DNA of 64,000 nucleotides, taken from Crossaster papposus. Lineage: Eukaryota; Echinodermata; Asteroidea; Velatida; Solasteridae. The notes under the pieces were generated by a model, which did no database searches, was not told where the DNA came from, and worked only from the letters and a program-made list of their open reading frames with translations. This document shows positions 23,233 through 34,900 of the stretch, piece after piece. The position numbers were made by a program, and so were the translations under genes. How positions within the stretch are numbered: position 1 is the first letter of the stretch; each line of letters opens with the position of its first letter. Where the stretch lies: contig JBAIAA010000693.1 in assembly GCA_037893245.1 (NCBI GenBank), forward strand, positions 1,302,001-1,366,000, written 5' to 3'.

Positions 23233-25114
23233 GCGCAAATTTGCAGTATGTTATGACTTCACTGTTGACAACAGCAAAAAGGGGTGCCTGAAAGCAAAAG
23301 AGGGGCGCGGGCGCAAATTTGCAGTATGTTATGACTTCACTGTTGGCAAGAGCAAAAAGGGGTGCGATAAAGCAAAAGAGGGGTGCGGGCGCAAATTTGC
23401 AGTATGTTATGACTTTACTGTTGGCAAGAGCAAAAAGGGGTGCGAGAAAGCAAAAGAGGTGTGCGGGCGCAAATTTGCAGTATGTTATGACTTCACTGTT
23501 GGCAACAGCAAAAAGGGGTGCAAGAAAGCAAAAGAGGGGTGCGGGCGCAAATTTGCAGTATGTTATGACTTCACTGTTGGCAAGAGCAAAAAGGGGTGCG
23601 AGACAGCAAAAGAGGGGTGTGGGCGCAAATGTGCAGTATGTTATGACTTCACTGTTGGCAAGGGCAAAAAGGGGTGCGAGAAAGCAAAAGAGGGGTGCGG
23701 GCGCAAACTTGCAGTATGTTATAACACTTCACTGTCTGCACTCAGAAAAAAAGGGGTGCGAGAAAGCAAAAGAGCGGTGCGGGCGCAAACTTGCAGTATG
23801 TTATAACACTTCACTGTTGGCACTCGGAAAAAAAGGGGTGCGAGAAAGCAAAAGAGCGGTGCGGCCGCAAACTTGCAGTATGTTATGACTTCACTGTTGG
23901 CAAGAACAAAAAGGGGTCCGAGAAAGCAAAAGAGGGGTGCGGGCGCAAATGTGCAGTATGTTATGACTTCACTGTTGACAACAGCAAAAAGGGGTGCGAT
24001 AAAGCAAAAGAGGGGTGCGGGCGCAAATTTGCAGTATATTATGACTTCACTGTTGGCGACAGCAAAAAGGGATGCGAGAAAGCAAAAGAGGAGAGCGGGC
24101 GCAAATTTGCAGTATGTTATGACTTCACTGTTGGCAACAGCAAAAAGGGGTGCAAGAAAGCAAAATAGGGGTGCGGGCGCAAATGTGCAGTATGTTATGA
24201 CTTCACTGTTGGCAACAGCAAAAAGGGGTGCAAGAGAGCAAAAGAGGGGTGTGGGCGCAAATTTGCAGTATGTTATGACTTCACTGTTGGCAAGAACAAA
24301 AAGGGGTGCGGAAAAGCAAAAGAGGGGTGCGGGCGCAAACGTGCAGTATGTTATGACTTCACTGTTGACAACAGCAAAAAGGGGTGCGAGAAAGCAAAAG
24401 GGGGGCGCGGGCGCAAATTTGCAGTATGTTATGACTTCTCTGTTGGCAAGAACAAAAAGGGGTGCGGAAAAGCAAAAGAGGGGTGCGGGCGCAAACGTGC
24501 AGTATGTTATGACTTCACTGTTGACAACAGCAAAAAGGAGGGCGAGAAAGCAAAAGAGGTGTGCGGGCGCAAATGTGCAGTATGTTATGACTTCACTGTT
24601 GGCAACAGCAAAAAGGGGTGCGAGAAAGCAAAAGAGGGGTGCGGGCGCAAATTTGCAGCATGTTGTGACTTTACTGTTGGCAAGAGCAAAAGGGGGTGCG
24701 AAAAAACAAATGATGGGTGCGAGCGCAAATTTGCAGTATAATATGACTTCACTGTTGGCAACAGCAAAAAGGGGTGCGAGAAAGCAAAAGAGGGGTGCGG
24801 GCGCAAACTTGCAGTATGTTATAACACTTCACTGTCTGCACTCGGAAAAAAAGGGGTGCGAGAAAGCAAAAGAGCGGTGCGGGCGCAAACTTGCAGTATG
24901 TTATGACTTCACTGTTGGCAACAGCAAAAAGGGGTGCAAGAAAGCCAAAGAAGGGTGCGGGCGCAAATTTGCAGTATGTTATGACTTCACTGTTGGCAAG
25001 AGCAAAAAGGGGTGCGAGAAAGCAAAAGAGGTGTGCGGGCGCAAATGTGCAGTATGTTATGACTTCACTGTTGGCAACAGCAAAAAGGGGTGCAAAAAAA
25101 AATGAGGGGTGCGA
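23233..25114 (+). repeat. 1,882-bp higher-order repeat, copy 2
   Basis: This copy matches the previous unit at +1,882, including GCGGCCGC near 23,865 and the A9 tract near 25,094. It shows AAAGGAGGGCG near 24,535 where copy 1 has AAAGGGGGGCG. The same AGGAGGG variant is inherited by the next copy (near 26,417), which orders the duplications: copy 3 came from copy 2. Confidence 0.82.
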
Positions 25115-27150
25115 GCGCAAATTTGCAGTATGTTATGACTTCACTGTTGGCAAGAGCAAAAAGGGGTGCGAGACAGCAAAAGAGGGGTGTGGGCGCAAAT
25201 GTGCAGTATGTTATGACTTCACTGTTGGCAAGGGCAAAAAGGGGTGCGAGAAAGCAAAAGAGGGGTGCGGGCGCAAATTTGCAGTATGTTATGACTTTAC
25301 TGTTGGCAAGAGCAAAAAGGGGTGCGAGAAAGCAAAAGAGGTGTGCGGGCGCAAATTTGCAGTATGTTATGACTTCACTGTTGGCAACAGCAAAAAGGGG
25401 TGCAAGAAAGCAAAAGAGGGGTGCGGGCGCAAATTTGCAGTATGTTATGACTTCACTGTTGGCAAGAGCAAAAAGGGGTGCGAGACAGCAAAAGAGGGGT
25501 GTGGGCGCAAATGTGCAGTATGTTATGACTTCACTGTTGGCAAGGGCAAAAAGGGGTGCGAGAAAGCAAAAGAGGGGTGCGGGCGCAAACTTGCAGTATG
25601 TTATAACACTTCACTGTCTGCACTCAGAAAAAAAGGGGTGCGAGAAAGCAAAAGAGCGGTGCGGGCGCAAACTTGCAGTATGTTATAACACTTCACTGTT
25701 GGCACTCGGAAAAAAAGGGGTGCGAGAAAGCAAAAGAGCGGTGCGGCCGCAAACTTGCAGTATGTTATGACTTCACTGTTGGCAAGAACAAAAAGGGGTC
25801 CGAGAAAGCAAAAGAGGGGTGCGGGCGCAAATGTGCAGTATGTTATGACTTCACTGTTGACAACAGCAAAAAGGGGTGCGATAAAGCAAAAGAGGGGTGC
25901 GGGCGCAAATTTGCAGTATATTATGACTTCACTGTTGGCGACAGCAAAAAGGGATGCGAGAAAGCAAAAGAGGAGAGCGGGCGCAAATTTGCAGTATGTT
26001 ATGACTTCACTGTTGGCAACAGCAAAAAGGGGTGCAAGAAAGCAAAATAGGGGTGCGGGCGCAAATGTGCAGTATGTTATGACTTCACTGTTGGCAACAG
26101 CAAAAAGGGGTGCAAGAGAGCAAAAGAGGGGTGTGGGCGCAAATTTGCAGTATGTTATGACTTCACTGTTGGCAAGAACAAAAAGGGGTGCGGAAAAGCA
26201 AAAGAGGGGTGCGGGCGCAAACGTGCAGTATGTTATGACTTCACTGTTGACAACAGCAAAAAGGGGTGCGAGAAAGCAAAAGGGGGGCGCGGGCGCAAAT
26301 TTGCAGTATGTTATGACTTCTCTGTTGGCAAGAACAAAAAGGGGTGCGGAAAAGCAAAAGAGGGGTGCGGGCGCAAACGTGCAGTATGTTATGACTTCAC
26401 TGTTGACAACAGCAAAAAGGAGGGCGAGAAAGCAAAAGAGGTGTGCGGGCGCAAATGTGCAGTATGTTATGACTTCACTGTTGGCAACAGCAAAAAGGGG
26501 TGCGAGAAAGCAAAAGAGGGGTGCGGGCGCAAATTTGCAGCATGTTGTGACTTTACTGTTGGCAAGAGCAAAAGGGGGTGCGAAAAAACAAATGATGGGT
26601 GCGAGCGCAAATTTGCAGTATAATATGACTTCACTGTTGGCAACAGCAAAAAGGAGGGCGAGAAAGCAAAAGAGGTGTGCGGGCGCAAATGTGCAGTATG
26701 TTATGACTTCACTGTTGGCAACAGCAAAAAGGGGTGCGAGAAAGCAAAAGAGGGGTGCGGGCGCAAATTTGCAGCATGTTGTGACTTTACTGTTGGCAAG
26801 AGCAAAAAGGGGTGCGAGAAAGCAAAAGAGGGGTGCGGGCGCAAACTTGCAGTATGTTATAACACTTCACTGTCTGCACTCGGAAAAAAAGGGGTGCGAG
26901 AAAGCAAAAGAGCGGTGCGGGCGCAAACTTGCAGTATGTTATGACTTCACTGTTGGCAACAGCAAAAAGGGGTGCAAGAAAGCCAAAGAAGGGTGCGGGC
27001 GCAAATTTGCAGTATGTTATGACTTCACTGTTGGCAAGAGCAAAAAGGGGTGCGAGAAAGCAAAAGAGGTGTGCGGGCGCAAATGTGCAGTATGTTATGA
27101 CTTCACTGTTGGCAACAGCAAAAAGGGGTGCAAAAAAAAATGAGGGGTGC
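25115..27150 (+). repeat. Third, rearranged copy of the 1,882-bp unit
   Basis: From about 25,280 to 26,620 this stretch matches copy 2 at +1,882. The first two monomers (about 25,125-25,280) are replaced by a GTGCGAGACAG monomer and a GGCAAGGGC monomer. Near 26,440-26,800 a block of monomers beginning GTGTGCGGGCGCAAATGTGC is repeated after 234 bp, for a net gain of 156 bp (two monomers). The unit ends with the A9 tract near 27,132. It shows that local exchange by whole monomers acts inside the larger units. Confidence 0.75.
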
Positions 27151-29110
27151 GAGCGCAAATTTGCAGTATGTTATGACTTCACTGTTGGCAAGAGCAAAAA
27201 GGGGTGCGAGACAGCAAAAGAGGGGTGTGGGCGCAAATGTGCAGTATGTTATGACTTCACTGTTGGCAAGGGCAAAAAGGGGTGCGAGAAAGCAAAAGAG
27301 GGGTGCGGGCGCAAACTTGCAGTATGTTATAACACTTCACTGTCTGCACTCGGAAAAAAGGGGTGCGAGAAAGCAAAAGAGCGGTGCGGGCGCAAACTTG
27401 CAGTATGTTATAACACTTCACTGTTGGCACTCGGAAAAAAAGGGGTGCGAGAAAGCAAAAGAGCGGTGCGGGCGCAAACTTGCAGTATGTTATGACTTCA
27501 CTGTTGGCAAGAACAAAAAGGGGTCCGAGAAAGCAAAAGAGGGGTACGGGCGCAAATGTGCAGTATGTTATGACTTCACTGTTGACAACAGCAAAAAGGG
27601 GTGCGATAAAGCAAAAGAGGGGTGCGGGCGCAAATTTGCAGTATGTTATGACTTCACTGTTGGCGACAGCAAAAAGGGATGCGAGAAAGCAAAAGAGGAG
27701 AGCGGGCGCAAATTTGCAGTATGTTATGACTTCACTGTTGGCAACAGCAAAAAGGGGTGCAAAAAAGCAAAATAGGGGTGCGGGCGCAAATGTGCAGTAT
27801 GTTATGACTTCACTGTTGGCAACAGCAAAAAGGGGTGCAAGAGAGCAAAAGAGGGGTGTGGGCGCAAATTTGCAGTATGTTATGACTTCACTGTTGGCAA
27901 GAACAAAAGGGGGTGCGGAAAAGCAAAAGAGGGGTGCGGGCGCAAACGTGCAGTATGTTATGACTTCACTGTTGACAACAGCAAAAAGGGGTGCGAGAAA
28001 GCAAAAGGGGGGCGCGGGCGCAAATTTGCAGTATGTTATGACTTCTCTGTTGGCAAGAACAAAAAGGGGTGCGGAAAAGCAAAACAGGGGTGCGGGCGCA
28101 AACGTGCAGTATGTTATGACTTCACTGTTGACAACAGCAAAAAGGGGGGCGAGAAAGCAAAAGAGGTGTGCGGGCGCAAATGTGCAGTATGTTATGACTT
28201 CACTGTTGGCAACAGCAAAAAGGGGTGCGAGAAAGCAAAAGAGGGGTGCGGGCGCAAATTTGCAGCATGTTGTGACTTTACTGTTGGCAAGAGCAAAAGG
28301 GGGTGCGAAAAAACAAATGATGGGTGCGAGCGCAAATTTGCAGTATAATATGACTTCACTGTTGGCAACAGCAAAAAGGGGTGCGAGAAAGCAAAAGAGG
28401 GGTGCGGGCGCAAACTTGCAGTATGTTATAACACTTCACTGTCTGCACTCGGAAAAAAAGGGGTGCGAGAAAGCAAAAGAGCGGTGCGGGCGCAAACTTG
28501 CAGTATGTTATGACTTCACTGTTGGCAACAGCAAAAAGGGGTGCAAGAAAGCCAAAGAGGGGTGCGGGCGCAAATTTGCAGTATGTTATGACTTCACTGT
28601 TGGCAAGAGCAAAAAGGGGTGCGAGAAAGCAAAAGAGGTGTGCGGGCGCAAATGTGCAGTATGTTATGACTTCACTGTTGGCAACAGCAAAAAGGGGTGC
28701 AAAAAAAAATGAGGGGTGCGAGCGCAAATTTGCAGTATGTTATGACTTCACTGTTGGCAAGAGCAAAAAGGGGTGCGAGACAGCAAAAGAGGGGTGTGGG
28801 CGCAAATGTGCAGTATGTTATGACTTCACTGTTGGCAAGGGCAAAAAGGGGTGCGAGAAAGCAAAAGAGGGGTGCGGGCGCAAACTTGCAGTATGTTATA
28901 ACACTTCACTGTCTGCACTCGGAAAAAAGGGGTGCGAGAAAGCAAAAGAGCGGTGCGGGCGCAAACTTGCAGTATGTTATAACACTTCACTGTTGGCACT
29001 CGGAAAAAAAGGGGTGCGAGAAAGCAAAAGAGCGGTGCGGGCGCAAACTTGCAGTATGTTATGACTTCACTGTTGGCAAGAACAAAAAGGGGTCCGAGAA
29101 AGCAAAAGAG
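27151..29110 (+). repeat. Shorter relative of the 1.88-kb unit (1,569-bp offset pair)
   Basis: Landmarks at 26,929, 27,128 and 27,480 recur at +1,569 (28,498, 28,697 and 29,049), and those at 25,755 and 26,441 recur at +1,725 (27,480 and 28,166). The unit is thus the same family with monomers removed. It ends abruptly at about 29,107, where the order of monomers switches to the type seen at 16.1 kb. Private variants include GGGGTACGGGCG near 27,541 and GCAAAACAGGGG near 28,080. Confidence 0.75.
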
Positions 29111-29120
29111 AGTGGTGCGG
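29101..29120 (+). other. Junction scar with 2 extra bases
   Basis: The normal AGCAAAAGAGGGGTGCGG is AGCAAAAGAGAGTGGTGCGG here, two bases longer. The position coincides with a change in higher-order pattern: left of it the order follows the 27.5 kb unit, right of it the order follows 16.12 kb onwards at an offset of 13,016. This fits a join between two formerly separate parts of the array. Confidence 0.7.
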
Positions 29121-31985
29121 GCGCAAATGTGCAGTATGTTATGACTTCACTGTTGACAACAGCAAAAAGGGGTGCCAGAAAGCAAAAGAGGGGCGCGGGC
29201 GCAAATTTGCAGTATGTTATGACTTCACTGTTGGCAAGAGCAAAAAGGGGTGCGATAAAGCAAAAAAGGGGTGCGGGCGCAAATTTGCAGTATGTTATGA
29301 CTTTACTGTTGGCAAGAGCAAAAAGGGGTGCGATAAAGCAAAAGAGGGGTGCGGGCGCAAATTTGCAGTATATTATGACTTCACTGTTGGCGACAGCAAA
29401 AAGGGATGCGAGAAAGCAAAAGAGGAGAGCGGGCGCAAATTTGCAGTATGTTATGACTTCACTGTTGGCAACAGCAAAAAGGGGTGCAAGAAAGCAAAAG
29501 AGGGGTGCGGGCGCAAATTTGCAGAATGTTGTGACTTCACTGTTGACAAGAGTAAAAAGGGGTGCGAGACAGCAAAAGAGGGGTATGTGCGCAAATGTGC
29601 AGTATGTTATGACTTCACTGTTGGCAAGGGCAAAAAGGGGTGCGAGAAAGCAAAAGAGGGGTGCGGGCGCCAACTTGCAGTATGTTATAACACTTCACTG
29701 TTGGCACTCGGAGAAAAAGGGGTGCGAGAAAGCAAAAAAGCGGTGCGGGCGCAAACGTGCAGTATGTTATGACTTCACTGTTGACAACAGCAAAAAGGGG
29801 TGCGAGAAAGCAAAAGAGAGGCGCGGGCGCAAATTTGCAGTATGTTATGACTTCACTGTTGGCAAGAGCAAAAAGGGGTGCGATAAAGCAAAAGAGGGGT
29901 GCGGGCGCAAATTTGCAGTATGTTATGACTTCACTGTTGGCACGAACAAAAAGGGGTGCGGAAAAGCAAAAGAAGGGTGCGGGCGCAAATTTGCAGTATG
30001 TTATGACTTCACTGTTGGCACTCGGAAAAAAAGGGGTGCGAGAAAGCAAAAGAGCGGTGCGGGCGCAAACTTGCAGTATGTTATGACTTCACTGTTGGCA
30101 AGAACAAAAAAGGGGGTCCGAGAAAGCAAAAGAGGGGTGCGGGCGCAAATGTGCAGTATGTTATGACTTCACTGTTGACAACAGCAAAAAGGGGTGCCAG
30201 AAAACAAAAGTGGGGCGCGGGCGCAAATTTGCAGTATGTTATGACTTCACTGTTGGCAAGAGCAAAAAGGGGTGCGATAAAGCAAAAGAGGGGTGCGGGC
30301 GCAAATTTGCAGTATGTTATGACTTTACTGTTGGCAAGAGCAAAAAGGGGTGCGATAAAGCAAAAGAGGGGTGCGGGCGCAAATTTGCAGTATATTATGA
30401 CTTCACTGTTGGCAATAGCAAAAAGGGGTGCAAGAAAGCAAAAGAGGGGTGCGGGCGCAAATTTGCAGTATGTTATGACTTCACTGTTGACAACAGCAAA
30501 AAGGGGTGCCTGAAAGCAAAAGAGGGGCGCGGGCGCAAATTTGCAGTATGTTATGACTTCACTGTTGGCAAGAGCAAAAAGGGGTGCGATAAAGCAAAAG
30601 AGGGGTGCGGGCGCAAATTTGCAGTATGTTATGACTTTACTGTTGGCAAGAGCAAAAAGGGGTGCGAGAAAGCAAAAGAGGTGTGCGGGCGCAAATTTGC
30701 AGTATGTTATGACTTCACTGTTGGCAACAGCAAAAAGGGGTGCAAGAAAGCAAAAGAGGGGTGCGGGCGCAAATTTGCAGTATGTTATGACTTCACTGTT
30801 GGCAAGAGCAAAAAGGGGTGCGAGACAGCAAAAGAGGGGTGTGGGCGCAAATGTGCAGTATGTTATGACTTCACTGTTGGCAAGGGCAAAAAGGGGTGCG
30901 AGAAAGCAAAAGAAGGGTGCGGGCGCAAACTTGCAGTATGTTATAACACTTCACTGTCTGCACTCGGAAAAAAAGGGGTGCGAGAAAGCAAAAGAGCGGT
31001 GCGGGCGCAAACTTGCAGTATGTTATAACACTTCACTGTTGGCACTCGGAAAAAAAGGGGTGCGAGAAAGCAAAAGAGCGGTGCGGGCGCAAACTTGCAG
31101 TATGTTATGACTTCACTGTTGGCAAGAACAAAAAGGGGTCCGAGAAAGCAAAAGAGGGGTGCGGGCGCAAATGTGCAGTATGTTATGACTTCACTGTTGA
31201 CAACAGCAAAAAGGGGTGCGATAAAGCAAAAGAGGGGTGCGGGCGCAAATTTGCAGTATATTATGACTTCACTGTTGGCGACAGCAAAAAGGGATGCGAG
31301 AAAGCAAAAGAGGAGAGCGGGCGCAAATTTGCAGTATGTTATGACTTCACTGTTGGCAACAGCAAAAAGGAGTGCAAGAAAGCAAAATAGGGGTGCGGGC
31401 GCAAATGTGCAGTATGTTATGACTTCACTGTTGGCAACAGCAAAAAGGGGTGCAAGAGAGCAAAAGAGGGGTGTGGGCGCAAATTTGCAGTATGTTATGA
31501 CTTCACTGTTGGCAAGAACAAAAAGGGGTGCGGAAAAGCAAAAGAGGGGTGCGGGCGCAAACGTGCAGTATGTTATGACTTCACTGTTGACAACAGCAAA
31601 AAGGGGTGCGAGAAAGCAAAAGGGGGGCGCGGGCGCAAATTTGCAGTATGTTATGACTTCTCTGTTGGCAAGAACAAAAAGGGGTGCGGAAAAGCAAAAG
31701 AGGGGTGCGGGCGCAAACGTGCAGTATGTTATGACTTCACTGTTGACAACAGCAAAAAGGGGGGCGAGAAAGCAAAAGAGGTGTGCGGGCGCAAATGTGC
31801 AGTATGTTATGACTTCACTGTTGGCAACAGCAAAAAGGGGTGCGAGAAAGCAAAAGAGGGGTGCGGGCGCAAATTTGCAGCATGTTGTGACTTTACTGTT
31901 GGCAAGAGCAAAAGGGGGTGCGAAAAAACAAATGATGGGTGCGAGCGCAAATTTGCAGTATGTTATGACTTCACTGTTGGCAACA
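29115..31985 (+). repeat. Mosaic segment related to 16.1-20.1 kb
   Basis: From 29,115 to about 30,000 the order matches 16,130-17,010 at an offset of 13,016. From about 30,430 to 31,900 it matches about 17,560-20,100 at an offset of 12,872 for at least the first part, including the TTCTCTG marker at 31,664. Between them lies an 80 bp hybrid monomer (30,001-30,040) in which a standard TTATGACTTCAC half is joined to GGCACTCGG. The segment ends at the junction near 31,986. Confidence 0.65.
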
Positions 31986-31995
31986 GGTGCGAGAA
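31981..31995 (+). other. Left boundary of the large 32-50 kb duplication, 9-bp deletion
   Basis: The normal CAACAGCAAAAAGGGGTGCGAG is reduced to CAACAG followed by GTGCGAG, nine bases shorter. To its right the sequence matches 41,149 onwards for several kilobases. At 41,140-41,155 the left neighbour is an uninterrupted GGCAAGGGC monomer. The point is therefore the join that created the left end of the first copy. Confidence 0.72.
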
Positions 31996-34900
31996 AGCAA
32001 AAGAGGGGTGCGGGCGCAAACTTGCAGTATGTTATATCACTTCACTGTCTGCACTCGGAAAAAAAGGGGTGCGAGAAAGCAAAAGAGCGGTGCGGGCGCA
32101 AACTTGCAGTATGTTATGACTTCACTGTTGGCACGAACAAAAAGGGGTGCGGAAAAGCAAAAGAAGGGTGCGGGCGCAAATTTGCAGCATGTTGTGACTT
32201 TACTGTTGGCAAGAGCAAAAGGGGGTGCGAAAAAACAAATGAGGGGTGCGAGCGCAAATTTGCAGTATAATATGACTTCACTGTTGGCAACAGCAAAAAG
32301 CGGTGCGAGAAAGCAAAAGAGGGGTGCGGGCGCAAACTTGCAGTATGTTATAACACTTCACTGTCTGCACTCGGAAAAAAAGGGGTGCGAGAAAGCAAAA
32401 GAGCGGTGCGGGCGGAAACTTGCAGTATGTTATAACACTTCACTGTTGGCACTCGGAAAAAAAGGGGTGCGAGAAAGCAAAAGAGCGGTGCGGGCGCAAA
32501 CTTGCAGTATGATATGACTTCACTGTTGGCAAGAACAAAAAAGGGTCCGAGAAAGCAAAAGAGGGGTGCGGGCGCAAATGTGCAGTATGTTATGACTTCA
32601 CTGTTGACAACAGCAAAAAGGGGTGCGATAAAGCAAAAGAGGGGTGCGGGCGCAAATTTGGAGTATATTATGACTTCACTGTTGGCGACAGCAAAAAGGG
32701 ATGCGAGAAAGCAAAAGAGGAGAGCGGGCGCAAATTTGCAGTATGTTATGACTTCACTGTTGGCAACAGCAAAAAGGGGTGCAAGAAAGCAAAATAGGGG
32801 TGCGGGCGCAAATTTGCAGAATGTTATGACTTCACTGTTGGCAAGAGCAAAAAGGGGTGCGAGACAGCAAAAGAGGGGTGTGTGCGCAAATGTGCAGTAT
32901 GTTATGACTTCACTGTTGGCACGAACAAAAAGGGGTGCGGAAAAGCAAAAGAAGGGTGCGGGCGCAAATTTGCAGTATGTTATGACTTCACTGTTGGCAC
33001 GAACAAAAAGGGGTGCGGAAAAGCAAAAGAAGGGTGCGGGCGCAAATTTGCAGTATGTTATGACTTCACTGTTGGCAACAGCAAAAAGGGTGCAAAAAAG
33101 CAAAAGAGGGGTGTGGGCGCAAATTTGCAGTATCTTATGACTTTACTGTTGGCAAGAGCAAAAAGGGGTGCGAGACAGCAGAAGAGGGGTGTGGGCTCAA
33201 ATGTGCAGTATGTTATGACTTCACTGTTGGCAAGGGCAAAAAGGGGTGCGAGAAAGCAAAAGAGGGGTGCGGGCGCAAACTTGCAGTATGTTATAACACT
33301 TCACTGTTGGCACTCGGAAAAAAAGGGGTGCAAGAAAGCAAAATAGGGGTGCGGGCGCAAGCAAATTTGCAGAATGTTATGACTTCACTGTTGGCAAGAG
33401 CAAAAAGGGGTGCGAGACAGCAAAAGAGGGGTGTGTGCGCAAATGTGCAGTATGTTATGACTTCACTGTTGGCACGAACAAAAAGGGGTGCGGAAAAGCA
33501 AAAGAAGGGTGCGGGCGCAAATTTGCAGTATGTTATGACTTCACTGTTGGCACGAACAAAAAGGGGTGCGGAAAAGCAAAAGAAGGGTGCGGGCGCAAAT
33601 TTGCAGTATGTTATGACTTCACTGTTGGCAACAGCAAAAAGGGTGCAAAAAAGCAAAAGAGGGGTGTGGGCGCAAATTTGCAGTATCTTATGACTTCACT
33701 GTTGGCAAGAGCAAAAAGGGGTGCGAGACAGCAAAAGAGGGGTGTGGGCGCAAATGTGCAGTATGTTATGACTTCACTGTTGGCAAGGGCAAAAAGGGGT
33801 GCGAGAAAGCAAAAGAGGGGTGCGGGCGCAAACTTGCAGTATGTTATAACACTTCACTGTTGGCACTCGGAAAAAAGGGGTGCGAGAAAGCAAAAGAGCG
33901 GTGCGGGCGCAAACTTGCAGTATGTTATGACTTCACTGTTGGCAAGAACAAAAAAGGGGTCCGAGTTAGCAAAAGAGGGGTGCGGGCGCAAATGTGCAGT
34001 ATGTTATGACTTCACTGTTGACAACAGCAAAAAGGGGTGCCAGAAAGCAAAAGAGGGGCGCGGGCGCAAATTTGCAGTATGTTATGACTTCACTGTTGGC
34101 AAGAGCAAAAAGGGGTGCGATAAAGCAAAAGAGGGGTGCGGGCGCAAATTTGCAGTATGTTATGACTTTACAGTTGGCAAGAGCAAAAAGGGGTGCGAGA
34201 AAGCAAAAGAGGGGTGCGGGCTCAAATTTGCAGTATATTATGACTTCACTGTTGGCAACAGCAAAAAGGGGTGCAAGAAAGCAAAAGAGGGGTGCGGGCG
34301 CAAATTTGCAGTATGTTATGACTTCACTGTTGGCAAGAGCAAAAAGGGGTGCGAGACAGCAAAAGAGGGGTGTGGGCGCAAATGTGCAGTATGTTATGAC
34401 TTCACTGTTGGCAAGGGCAAAAAGGGGTGCGAGAAAGCAAAAGAGGGGTGCGGGCGCAAACTTGCAGTATGTTATAACACTTCACTGTCTGCACTCGGAA
34501 AAAAAGGGGTGCGAGAAAGCAAAAGAGCGGTGCGGGCTCAAACTTGCAGTATGTTATGACTTCACTGTTGGCACGAACAAAAAGGGGTGCGGAAAAGCAA
34601 AAGAAGGGTGCGGGCGCAAATTTGCAGCATGTTGTGACTTTACTGTTGGCAAGAGCAAAAGGGGGTGCGAAAAAACAAATGAGGGGTGCGAGCGCAAATT
34701 TGCAGTATAATATGACTTCACTGTTGGCAACAGCAAAAAGGGGTGCGAGAAAGCAAAAGAGGGGTGCGGGCGCAAACTTGCAGTATGTTATAACACTTCA
34801 CTGTCTGCACTCGGAAAAAAAGGGGTGCGAGAAAGCAAAAGAGCGGTGCGGGCGCAAACTTGCAGTATGTTATAACACTTCACTGTTGGCACTCGGAAAA

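Noticed and set aside
33357-33364. GCAAGCAAATTTGC as a special regulatory motif
   Set aside because: It is a 4 bp GCAA duplication within one monomer. The counterpart at 42,517-42,524 has the normal GCAAATTTGC. It is best read as a slippage event.
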